Shown: positions 1 to 6,204 of the stretch, one piece after another
How the letters are laid out: each line of letters begins with the position of its first letter
Position numbering within the stretch: the first letter of the stretch is position 1
DNA from: Bacteroidales bacterium
GTDB taxonomy: Bacteria; Bacteroidota; Bacteroidia; Bacteroidales; VadinHA17
Direction of reading: 5' to 3'
Assembly: GCA_030692905.1 (NCBI GenBank)
Contig: JAUYBT010000039.1
Coordinates: 1-7,049, forward strand
DNA: 7,049 nt
The notes under the pieces: generated by a model
Told to the model about the DNA's origin: nothing
Database searches by the model: none
The model's input: the letters and a program-made list of their open reading frames with translations, nothing else
Program-made: the position numbers and the translations under genes

Positions 1-1
1 T

Positions 2-13
2 TTCTTAATGTGA
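2..13 (+). CDS. Possible 3' end of an upstream gene (partial, last three codons and stop)
   Basis: Frame 2 reads Phe-Leu-Met and then TGA at 11-13. This stop overlaps the GTG start of the next gene as GTGA, the four-base stop/start overlap common between co-translated bacterial genes. In operons with a HydB-type flavoprotein the preceding gene is often the NuoE/HydC-type [2Fe-2S] subunit, which would suit this spot, but three codons cannot identify anything. The alternative is that this frame is non-coding and the TGA is chance. The support is the overlap geometry alone. Confidence 0.25.
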   Translation, partial: FLM

Positions 14-1899
14 GGAATAAAAGTGTTAGCCATCATGACACTGATAACAAGGAGGATATTGATGCTGAAATCAGAATCGGATTAGGTTCCTGTTGTGTGG
101 CAGGCGGAAGCAAAGAGATTCTATCTGAAATAGTTGATATAAAGAAAAAGTATGATCTCAACATAAGACTGAAGCCGGTTGGTTGTGTAGGAGTATGTAA
201 CCAGACACCTTTACTGGAGATAGTTACCAGAGAAAATATCCATTCAAGGTATACAAAGGTAAGTAAATATCAGGTTGAGGAGATACTCCTTAAACATATC
301 AGGCCCAGGGCTATAAATAAAAGAATAAAGCATAATATTTACGACCTTGTTGATACTTTTCTTTCTGACGATATGCTGACCAGTCCGGTCAATATTCCGG
401 GAGAGTTGAGAGAAAAATACCTCAATAATTTTCTGAGTTATCAGGTACATCTTGCTACAAGCAACAGTGGTGTTCTTTCTCCGGATTCCTATGAAGAATA
501 TTGTTTGTCAGGTGGTTTTGAAGCACTTAATCAATGCCTTAACCGGTTCGATCAGAATACGATAGTTGATATAATAACAGAGAGTGGATTAAGAGGAAGA
601 GGAGGTGCAGGATTTTCGACAGGCGAAAAATGGAGAATTTCCATGTTGGCAAATGGTGATTCAAAGTATGTTGTCTGTAATGGTGATGAAGGAGATCCGG
701 GAGCGTTTATGGACAGGATGCTGCTTGAATCTTTTCCTTACAGGGTTGTTGAGGGCATGATAATCGCAGCCTATGCAACAGGTGCTAAAGAAGGCATTTT
801 CTATATCAGGGCAGAGTACCCCCTTGCGGTTACAAGGGTTAGAAAGGCCCTGAAACAGTGCTATGAAAAAGGTATTCTGGGCGATAGAGTTTCTGGTACC
901 GGATTTTCATTTAATATTAAGATTTTTGAAGGTGCCGGGGCCTTTGTCTGTGGTGAGGAAACAGCATTAATATCTTCACTCGAAGGTAAGCGCGGGACTC
1001 CACATTTAAGGCCGCCCTACCCCGCTGTAAAAGGTTTCAGAGGCCAGCCGACACTTGTCAGCAATGTAGAAACTCTTTCTTTGGTTCCATGGATTATTAC
1101 TAATGGAGCTGAAGCTTTCAAGTCTATTGGAAGTGGAAAGAGCAAGGGAACTAAAGTGTTTGCTCTTGCCGGTAAAATATCAAAAGGAGGTCTCATCGAA
1201 GTTCCTATGGGAATAACAATAAGAGAGATAGTTGAAAAGATTGGTGATGGTGTAGCTGAAGGCAGAAAGTTTAAAGCTGTTCAGATAGGCGGACCATCGG
1301 GTGGATGTATTCCTGCAAGTGAAGCTGATACATCGGTTGATTATGAGGAACTTACAAAAATGGGTGCAATGATGGGATCGGGCGGAATGGTTGTCCTCGA
1401 CGACACAGACTGTATGGTTGATATGGCTAAATATTTTCTGACATTCACTCACAAACAGTCATGTGGAAAATGTACCTTTTGCCGGATTGGCACAAAACAG
1501 ATGCTGAATATTATTACAAGATTGAGTGAAGGTAAGGCTGCCCTTTCTGATATTGATGAACTTGAAAATCTTTGTAAATCGGTGAAGGACGGCAGTTTAT
1601 GCGGACTTGGGAAGACCTCTCCAAACCCTGTCCTCACCGGTCTGAGATATTTCAGGGAAGAGTATGAAGCTCATACCCGGGGATATTGTCCGGCAAAAAA
1701 ATGCAGAGATCTCATCAGATATGTTGTTACTGATGATTGCACAGGTTGTACCAAATGCTCACAGGAATGTCCGGTAAATGCTATTCCTTTCAATCCTTAC
1801 GAAAAGCATGAAATTGATAATCAGCTATGTACAAAATGTGACAACTGCAGAATTGTATGTCCTGAGAATGCTATTGAAATAATAAACATCAATGGTTAA
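10..1899 (+). CDS. nuoF: NuoF/HydB-type NADH-oxidising flavoprotein subunit with fused Fe-S domains
   Basis: This is the NADH- and FMN-binding subunit of a soluble NAD-dependent oxidoreductase, of the type found in HydB, HndC and HymB and related to complex I NuoF. Residues about 20-100 form a thioredoxin-like [2Fe-2S] domain with C28/C29 and C59-x3-C63. The NuoF core follows: GLRGRGGAGF at 193-202, CNGDEGDPGAFMD at 223-235 and GAGAFVCGEETAL at 308-320 bind FMN and NADH. An SLBB-like region lies near 380-460. The NuoF [4Fe-4S] site is C485-x2-C488-x2-C491 with C531. The C-terminus has two [4Fe-4S] ferredoxin motifs, C577/580/583/587 and C607/610/613/617. This five-part architecture and the 629-residue length match HydB-type subunits rather than plain NuoF. 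HydB proteins can bifurcate electrons between NAD and ferredoxin; that this one does is inferred. The start is a GTG with only nine bases visible upstream and an open frame to the edge, so an earlier start cannot be excluded. The 3' end overlaps the next gene by eight bases, which suggests a complex. Confidence 0.95.
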   Translation: MRNKSVSHHDTDNKEDIDAEIRIGLGSCCVAGGSKEILSEIVDIKKKYDLNIRLKPVGCVGVCNQTPLLEIVTRENIHSRYTKVSKYQVEEILLKHIRPRAINKRIKHNIYDLVDTFLSDDMLTSPVNIPGELREKYLNNFLSYQVHLATSNSGVLSPDSYEEYCLSGGFEALNQCLNRFDQNTIVDIITESGLRGRGGAGFSTGEKWRISMLANGDSKYVVCNGDEGDPGAFMDRMLLESFPYRVVEGMIIAAYATGAKEGIFYIRAEYPLAVTRVRKALKQCYEKGILGDRVSGTGFSFNIKIFEGAGAFVCGEETALISSLEGKRGTPHLRPPYPAVKGFRGQPTLVSNVETLSLVPWIITNGAEAFKSIGSGKSKGTKVFALAGKISKGGLIEVPMGITIREIVEKIGDGVAEGRKFKAVQIGGPSGGCIPASEADTSVDYEELTKMGAMMGSGGMVVLDDTDCMVDMAKYFLTFTHKQSCGKCTFCRIGTKQMLNIITRLSEGKAALSDIDELENLCKSVKDGSLCGLGKTSPNPVLTGLRYFREEYEAHTRGYCPAKKCRDLIRYVVTDDCTGCTKCSQECPVNAIPFNPYEKHEIDNQLCTKCDNCRIVCPENAIEIINING

Positions 1900-2983
1900 G
1901 TTAAAGATCAATAATACTGATTATGAAGCTCCGGAGGGATTAACCATTCTGGATGTTGCCAGAAGTGCAGGATTCAATATTCCCACACTATGCCATAAAG
2001 AGGGTTTACCTCACTATTCTTCATGTATGGTTTGTATAGTAAAAGATAACAAAACAAACAGTTTTGTACCGTCATGTTCAGCTTTAATTCAAGAGGGAAT
2101 GGATATAGATATTTCCGGAGAAGAGGTGATTTCGCTAAGACGTAAAGCCATTGAACTCCTGTTATCTGAGCACCGTGCCGAATGTGAAGCTCCATGTAAA
2201 GTTGTTTGTCCGGCCGGATACAATATTCCTCTAATGAACAGACTTATTACTGCAAAGGATTTTGATGCCGCATTAAAACTTTCCCTTTCAGAGCATGGCT
2301 CGTCGGAAATATTGTGTGCCAAATGTCCGGGCTATTGCGAGAATGCATGCCGGAGAAAGAAAGTTGACATACCTGTTTCAATCCGGAATATGCAATTGTT
2401 TATTTCACAAAGAATTAATCAGGATAAACCAGCTCAGGATGTGGCTGATCAACATCATAATAATGATACAGTTATTGAGACCGGACCTAAAAAAAGGAAA
2501 CTATCAAAACTATTCACCTCTCATATCGGCAGACTGGAAGAAACCGAATTACAGGAATGGTTAAAAGAATGTAGTGGTAAAGGAATCCGCTTCAAGGAAA
2601 TATCTGATTTTAATTCTGCTGCAGGTGAGGCGGAAAGCTGCATGCATTGCGATTGCCGTGCTGCTGACGATTGCAGGTTAAAAGATCTGGCAGAAGAATT
2701 TTCTATTAAAGATCCGAGAGGTAAACTTGTTAATTCTCCTATTGTAAAAAAAATAAATCATAATACCGGCCTGATTTTTGAGAATGCTAAATGTATAAAA
2801 TGTGGTCTTTGTGTCAGGCTTTGTGAAGATTCAAAAGAGGAACCTGCACTATGTTTCATTCACAGAGGATTTGTAAGTATAATCTCCGAGCCGCTTACTG
2901 AAGAATTTGACAACATTCTGAAAACAAAAAGTAAAGAGGTAATTGAAATATGTCCAACAGGAGCCTTGAGCCAATTAAAGTAA
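1892..2983 (+). CDS. Multi-cluster Fe-S protein: [2Fe-2S] ferredoxin plus GltD-type Fe-S domain, NuoG/HydA-N-like
   Basis: Probable electron-transfer partner of the upstream flavoprotein, in the cytoplasm. Residues 1-78 are a plant-type [2Fe-2S] ferredoxin with ligands C34, C45, C48 and C62, as at the N-terminus of NuoG and HydA. Residues about 90-172 resemble the N-terminal two-[4Fe-4S] domain of glutamate synthase small subunit (GltD) and dihydropyrimidine dehydrogenase. The cysteines are C98, C102 and C106-Pro, then C142-x2-C145-x3-C149-x3-C153, with a helical stretch between that includes NIPLMNRLITAKDFDAALKL. H94-x3-C98 also recalls the His-Cys site of NuoG. A polar linker (about 176-248) with basic and His/Asn-rich patches follows. 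The C-terminus carries a Cys cluster, MHCDC at 251-255 flanked by C250 and C261, and a ferredoxin-like segment, C301/304/307/311 with C354-Pro-Thr-Gly. In GltD-like proteins an FAD/NAD(P) domain follows the Fe-S domain; none is present here, and there is no H-cluster or molybdopterin domain. The ATG start overlaps the preceding stop by eight bases. The precise function is unknown. Confidence 0.88.
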   Translation: MVKLKINNTDYEAPEGLTILDVARSAGFNIPTLCHKEGLPHYSSCMVCIVKDNKTNSFVPSCSALIQEGMDIDISGEEVISLRRKAIELLLSEHRAECEAPCKVVCPAGYNIPLMNRLITAKDFDAALKLSLSEHGSSEILCAKCPGYCENACRRKKVDIPVSIRNMQLFISQRINQDKPAQDVADQHHNNDTVIETGPKKRKLSKLFTSHIGRLEETELQEWLKECSGKGIRFKEISDFNSAAGEAESCMHCDCRAADDCRLKDLAEEFSIKDPRGKLVNSPIVKKINHNTGLIFENAKCIKCGLCVRLCEDSKEEPALCFIHRGFVSIISEPLTEEFDNILKTKSKEVIEICPTGALSQLK

Positions 2984-2993
2984 TTCATATTTA

Positions 2994-4124
2994 ATGAGAT
3001 ACCTTTTAATAATCGTACTTTTCTTATATTTCTTTTCATCCACACCGGCACAGACAGGAGAAGATGAATGGCCTGTATTCAGAGGGAAAGCTGATCTTTC
3101 TGGTAAATCTGAGTTTGAACTTACTGCTACTCCGCAACTTTTATGGAGCGTCTCAACAGGAGTCAGAACAAAATCATCTCCGGTTATCAGCGAGGGAACT
3201 GTCTTTTTTGGAAACGATAAGGGAACACTGATTGCGGTCAGTACCGACGGAAAGATCAAATGGAAGTATGAAGCCGAAAGCGCGATTGATGCTGCTCCTA
3301 TGGTTTTCGGTAAAAAAGTAATTTTTGGCTCAACTGACGGCATACTGAGAGCCGTTGACAAGATTACCGGTACGTTGCTATGGTCATACACTACTGATAA
3401 CCAGATTGCAGGATCGGCAAATGTATGGATGGCAGGCACTAAAGCAGGGATTGTTGTGGGAAGTTATGATTATTTCCTCCATTGCGTTGATCCTGAAACC
3501 GGGAAATCTCTCTGGAAAGTTGAAACTGAGAATTATGTAAACGGAACACCTGCAATATTGAACGGAAAGATTGTATTCGGCGGTTGTGATGGCATGATAA
3601 GGATTGTAGATCCTCTTTCGGGGAGACAAAAAAATACTATTGATATAGGTGTTTATATCGCTGCCTCTCCTTCCCTTTCACGGGATATGGCTTATTTCGG
3701 AGATTATGATGGTACAATTTATTGTTTAGATTTAAATTCCAGAAAAATAGCATGGAAAATTCCTGCAGGGGAAGAAGCTGGTGCTATTTTGGCTATACCA
3801 GCAATCGGGAATAGTGCAGTTGTAGTTGGAAGTGAAGATAAAAACCTCTATTGTTATAATGCTTTTGATGGAAAGTTGATATGGAAATACAGAACCAATG
3901 GCCGCATAACAGGCTCTGCGGTAATAACATCCACAAAAGTTCTCTTTTCATGTAAGGATGGAATTGTTTATATTCTCGCATTGGCTGATGGAAAAAAATT
4001 GTGGAGTTTCAATGCAGGGACACCTGTAAGCAGCTCTCCTGCTGTCACAAAAGAGAAGTTTTATATCCTTACTGAAGATGGACGGTTGCTTTCATTCGCG
4101 GAAAAAACGGGTACGAAAAAATGA
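2994..4124 (+). CDS. Exported PQQ-like beta-propeller repeat protein
   Basis: A secreted, probably periplasmic, beta-propeller of the PQQ/BamB-like repeat family. Residues 1-19 form a signal peptide: R2, a hydrophobic core LLIIVLFLYFF (4-14), then a T-P-A cleavage site before Q20. There is no lipobox Cys, so it is not an obvious lipoprotein. The mature protein opens with E-WPVFRG (25-31), similar to the W-P-x-F-R-G motif that begins many PQQ-propeller proteins. About eight repeats follow, each with the pattern Asp-Gly-x-(hydrophobic)-(D)-x-x-Gly-x-x-x-W and then a strand, for example IKWKYEAE, LLWSYTTD, SLWKVETE, LIWKYRTN and KLWSFNAG. The repeats fill nearly the whole 376 residues. No cytochrome domain is visible, so a quinoprotein dehydrogenase is unlikely; scaffold, receptor or assembly roles are more typical. 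The gene starts 10 bases after the redox gene and its stop overlaps the glycosyltransferase start as ATGA, which ties it to the envelope cluster. A Shine-Dalgarno motif is absent. Confidence 0.92.
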   Translation: MRYLLIIVLFLYFFSSTPAQTGEDEWPVFRGKADLSGKSEFELTATPQLLWSVSTGVRTKSSPVISEGTVFFGNDKGTLIAVSTDGKIKWKYEAESAIDAAPMVFGKKVIFGSTDGILRAVDKITGTLLWSYTTDNQIAGSANVWMAGTKAGIVVGSYDYFLHCVDPETGKSLWKVETENYVNGTPAILNGKIVFGGCDGMIRIVDPLSGRQKNTIDIGVYIAASPSLSRDMAYFGDYDGTIYCLDLNSRKIAWKIPAGEEAGAILAIPAIGNSAVVVGSEDKNLYCYNAFDGKLIWKYRTNGRITGSAVITSTKVLFSCKDGIVYILALADGKKLWSFNAGTPVSSSPAVTKEKFYILTEDGRLLSFAEKTGTKK

Positions 4125-5422
4125 AAATTGTATATCTTATAACAGGTTCAGGAGGATCATTTTATTGTGGTAATTGTTACCGCGACATGATTTACCTGAA
4201 GGCAATCCGGAAGGTTCCCGGTATTACTGCTACTGCAATACCGTTATATCTTCCCCCGGATGATACCAATATTGAAACCGGTCTTGACACACACGTGTTT
4301 TTTGGTGCAATAACGATGTATCTGAGGGAAAAAGTTCCATTCTTCAGGAATATGCCCGTATTCTTAGATAAATTTTTTGACTCTGCTCCCATGCTGAAAA
4401 TGGCAGCGCGCAGAGCCGGAACAACACGTACAGAAGGGCTCGAAGATATGACACTGAGCATGATAAAAGGAGAAAATGCCTTTCCTGAAAAAGAGCTGCA
4501 ACGGCTTATAAAGTATCTGACAAAAGATGGGAAACCCGATATTATCCATCTGTCAAATGCTCTTATTATCGGCCTGGCTCGTCAACTAAAAAAAAGACTG
4601 GATGTAAAAATTGTCTGCTCTCTTCTGAATGAGGATGACTGGATTGATGAGATGGTTGAGCCTTATCAGTCAAAAGCATGGAAACTGATATCACAGGAGG
4701 CAGTTAATGTAGATACCTTCATTACGCCAAGCAAGTATTATAAAGAGTTGTTTATATCGAAGACCGGAGTATCCGGTGTTAACTTCCATATTATACCCCT
4801 GGCAATTGATGCCGGGGATTCAAATATTATCCAAAAAAAAGATAATTACCCGGCTTTAGGATATTTCTGCAGGATCAACTCTCAGAATGGATTTGACAAA
4901 CTGGTTGATGCATTTATTGAACTAAAAACAGGAAACTGTTTACCCGGACTAACCCTTCATGTATCAGGGGGATATACAGGCGATGATAAATCATTCATTG
5001 CAGAACAGATAAAGAAAATAAAAACACATGGATTGAAAAGCTTTATCAGAATATATCCGGAATTTCAGGGTAACAGTAAACAGGAATTTTTCAGCAATAT
5101 CGATATAATGAGTGTTCCTGTCAGAAAACATGATGGTTACGGCCTTTATATACTTGAAGCCAATGCGGCAGGTATTCCCGTTGTTCAACCTGCAACAGGC
5201 GCATTTCCGGAGATTCTTGAGATGACTATGGGAGGAATCACATATTCACCAGATACAGTTACTGAATTATCAGCTAGCTTGCTGAGATTATTTAAGGACA
5301 ATAGCTTACGTGCACAACTTGGAAGTAATGGCAGAGAAAAAGTAAATAATGAACTTTCACTTGATAAAATGTCAGACGGTTTATCAAAAGTTTATAATTT
5401 AATTACAAAAATTGGCATTTGA
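4121..5422 (+). CDS. GT-B glycosyltransferase, group 1 / GT4-like
   Basis: A cytoplasmic glycosyltransferase of 433 residues that probably transfers a sugar from a nucleotide donor to an envelope lipid or glycan; donor and acceptor cannot be read from the sequence. The N-terminal Rossmann-like half begins KIVYLITGSGG and carries Y15-C-G-N-C-Y-R-D22. As I recall, a similar G-G-x-Y-C-x-x-C-x-R-D motif marks a GT4 subgroup known from Planctomycetes and other phyla. Further landmarks are PDIIHLSNAL (139-148), the interdomain segment FITPSKYY (200-207) and PLAID (226-230). The C-terminal half has GYFCRINSQNGFD (247-259) and ILEANAAGIPVVQP (344-357) followed by GAFPEILE. The usual R-x4-K phosphate-binding pair reads R251 with N256, and the first Glu of the E-x7-E motif is D338 (the second is E346). 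No membrane segment or signal peptide is visible. The start is fixed by the ATGA overlap. The TGA stop overlaps a further ATG (TGATG). Confidence 0.92.
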   Translation: MKIVYLITGSGGSFYCGNCYRDMIYLKAIRKVPGITATAIPLYLPPDDTNIETGLDTHVFFGAITMYLREKVPFFRNMPVFLDKFFDSAPMLKMAARRAGTTRTEGLEDMTLSMIKGENAFPEKELQRLIKYLTKDGKPDIIHLSNALIIGLARQLKKRLDVKIVCSLLNEDDWIDEMVEPYQSKAWKLISQEAVNVDTFITPSKYYKELFISKTGVSGVNFHIIPLAIDAGDSNIIQKKDNYPALGYFCRINSQNGFDKLVDAFIELKTGNCLPGLTLHVSGGYTGDDKSFIAEQIKKIKTHGLKSFIRIYPEFQGNSKQEFFSNIDIMSVPVRKHDGYGLYILEANAAGIPVVQPATGAFPEILEMTMGGITYSPDTVTELSASLLRLFKDNSLRAQLGSNGREKVNNELSLDKMSDGLSKVYNLITKIGI

Positions 5423-5445
5423 TGAAATTATATTCTCAGAAATAA
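5422..5445 (+). other. Seven-codon mini-ORF between the glycosyltransferase and ABC genes
   Basis: The ATG at 5422-5424 overlaps the glycosyltransferase stop (TGATG) and opens a reading frame of seven codons, MKLYSQK, ending in TAA at 5443-5445. That is one base before the ATG of the ABC ATPase gene. It could pass reinitiating ribosomes from one gene to the next. It could also be chance, since short ORFs are common in AT-rich spacers and no ribosome binding site is seen. Confidence 0.15.
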
Positions 5446-5446
5446 T

Positions 5447-6166
5447 ATGCTATGTATTAAAAATATTTCGAAATCGTTCATTCAGAGAGGTTTAGTTCTT
5501 AATAATCTCTGTATTGATGTGAATGAAGGTGATTCAATTGCAATTATGGGGCCATCAGGTTCAGGGAAAACAACTCTGATGAATATTATCGGTCTGCTCG
5601 ATAAACCGGATAACGGGGAGATCACTTTCAGGGGAGCCTCCATTGCAAACTTTAATGACGATGAATCAGCAGTTTACAGAAACAGGAATATCGGGTTTGT
5701 TTTCCAGGACCATTTATTATTGCCGCATCTGACTGTATCGGAGAACATACTTCTTCCTTTGCTTGCTGCAAAATACTCAAGCGATGAACTTGCTTTGAAA
5801 GAGCAGCATGTAATCGAGCTTATGAAAAAGACCGGTATTTCTGATCTGGCAGATAAATATCCTTTCCGCATATCAGGCGGAGAAGCACAGCGTGTTGCAC
5901 TGGTCAGAGCGTTAGCCAATAATCCTTCAATCCTGCTTGCCGATGAACCCACAGGTTCGCTGGATGCAAAGAATGCTGATATTCTTGGAGAACTTCTCCT
6001 GGAGATGAATAGAGAATTTGGCATAACCTTGATACTTGCCACACATTCGTCGGATCTGGCAAAAAAAATGACCCGGATATTACAACTCGGTGAAGGAAAA
6101 CTAATAGATTTAACCCATCCCCCATCAGGACGGGGGGATGAGTTCAGGAAGTGTATTTTAGAATAA
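5447..6166 (+). CDS. ABC transporter ATP-binding protein, LolD/MacB type
   Basis: The ATPase subunit that powers an inner-membrane ABC exporter with an FtsX/MacB-type permease. All nucleotide-binding motifs are present: Walker A GPSGSGKT (35-42), Q-loop Q87 in FVFQDHLLLPHLTV, signature ISGGEAQR (142-149; Ile replaces the usual Leu), Walker B ILLADEP with the D-loop SLD (162-173), and switch His H200. The 239-residue length is typical of LolD, MacB-N and FtsE relatives. The FVFQ...LLPHLTVxEN stretch after the Q-loop resembles LolD/MacB proteins, which extrude lipoproteins or peptides or perform mechanical work in the periplasm instead of importing solutes. No periplasmic binding protein gene is nearby, which agrees with export. 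It lies 24 bases after the glycosyltransferase stop and 38 bases before the permease gene. A GC-rich hairpin lies inside its last codons. The substrate is unknown. Confidence 0.95.
   Translation: MLCIKNISKSFIQRGLVLNNLCIDVNEGDSIAIMGPSGSGKTTLMNIIGLLDKPDNGEITFRGASIANFNDDESAVYRNRNIGFVFQDHLLLPHLTVSENILLPLLAAKYSSDELALKEQHVIELMKKTGISDLADKYPFRISGGEAQRVALVRALANNPSILLADEPTGSLDAKNADILGELLLEMNREFGITLILATHSSDLAKKMTRILQLGEGKLIDLTHPPSGRGDEFRKCILE
6116..6140 (+). repeat. GC-rich perfect inverted repeat (hairpin) near the 3' end of the ABC ATPase gene
   Basis: CATCCCCC at 6116-6123 is exactly complementary to GGGGGATG at 6133-6140 across a nine-base loop, giving an eight-base-pair stem with six G-C pairs. 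It lies in coding sequence (around THPPSGRG, residues 223-230), starting about 50 bases before the stop. No T-run follows, so it is not a standard intrinsic terminator. It could slow ribosomes or protect or shape the mRNA between ATPase and permease genes. The inverted repeat itself is certain; a role is not. Confidence 0.5.
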
Positions 6167-6171
6167 TTATT

Positions 6172-6200
6172 TTGACAAACAATAAGTAGCAACTTATATA
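6172..6200 (+). promoter_or_regulatory. Sigma-70-like hexamers with an embedded inverted repeat before the permease gene
   Basis: TTGACA at 6172-6177 is followed after 17 bases by TATATA at 6195-6200, which resembles a sigma-70 promoter. An inverted repeat, ATAAGT at 6182-6187 and ACTTAT at 6192-6197 with a four-base loop, occupies most of the spacer. Transcription from this site would begin at about the permease start codon (6205), which would require a leaderless message. If the host is Bacteroidota, its main promoters use different -33/-7 elements (TTTG and TAnnTTTG), and no such -7 element is seen here. The assignment is weak. Confidence 0.15.
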
Positions 6201-6204
6201 AATT

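Noticed and set aside
49..60. AAGGAGG, a perfect Shine-Dalgarno-like motif, early in the flavoprotein gene
   Set aside because: It encodes Lys-Glu-Asp in frame. The following ATG (62) is out of frame and stops after seven codons, and only a rare ATT could serve in frame. The other genes here do not use Shine-Dalgarno sites.
2295..2564. 89-codon open frame in a second + frame inside the Fe-S protein gene
   Set aside because: The in-frame product has ordered Cys motifs on both sides and the linker is simply low in constraint. The alternative product resembles nothing known. A frameshift is not needed, because the main frame is continuous.
2975..3439. 154-codon open frame on the minus strand
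   Set aside because: It is antisense to the signal peptide and first repeats of the propeller gene. No motif or independent start signal is visible.
2994..4124. Propeller protein as a PQQ-dependent dehydrogenase
   Set aside because: It is shorter than quinoprotein dehydrogenases (about 600 residues), and has no cytochrome CxxCH motif and no visible vicinal-Cys active-site motif. The repeats alone do not imply PQQ binding.
2746..6068. Runs of eight A (2746-2753, 4588-4595, 4833-4840, 6061-6068) as slippage or phase-variation sites
   Set aside because: All are read in frame as Lys-rich codons within intact genes, they are expected in AT-rich DNA, and no alternative frame after them gives a plausible product.
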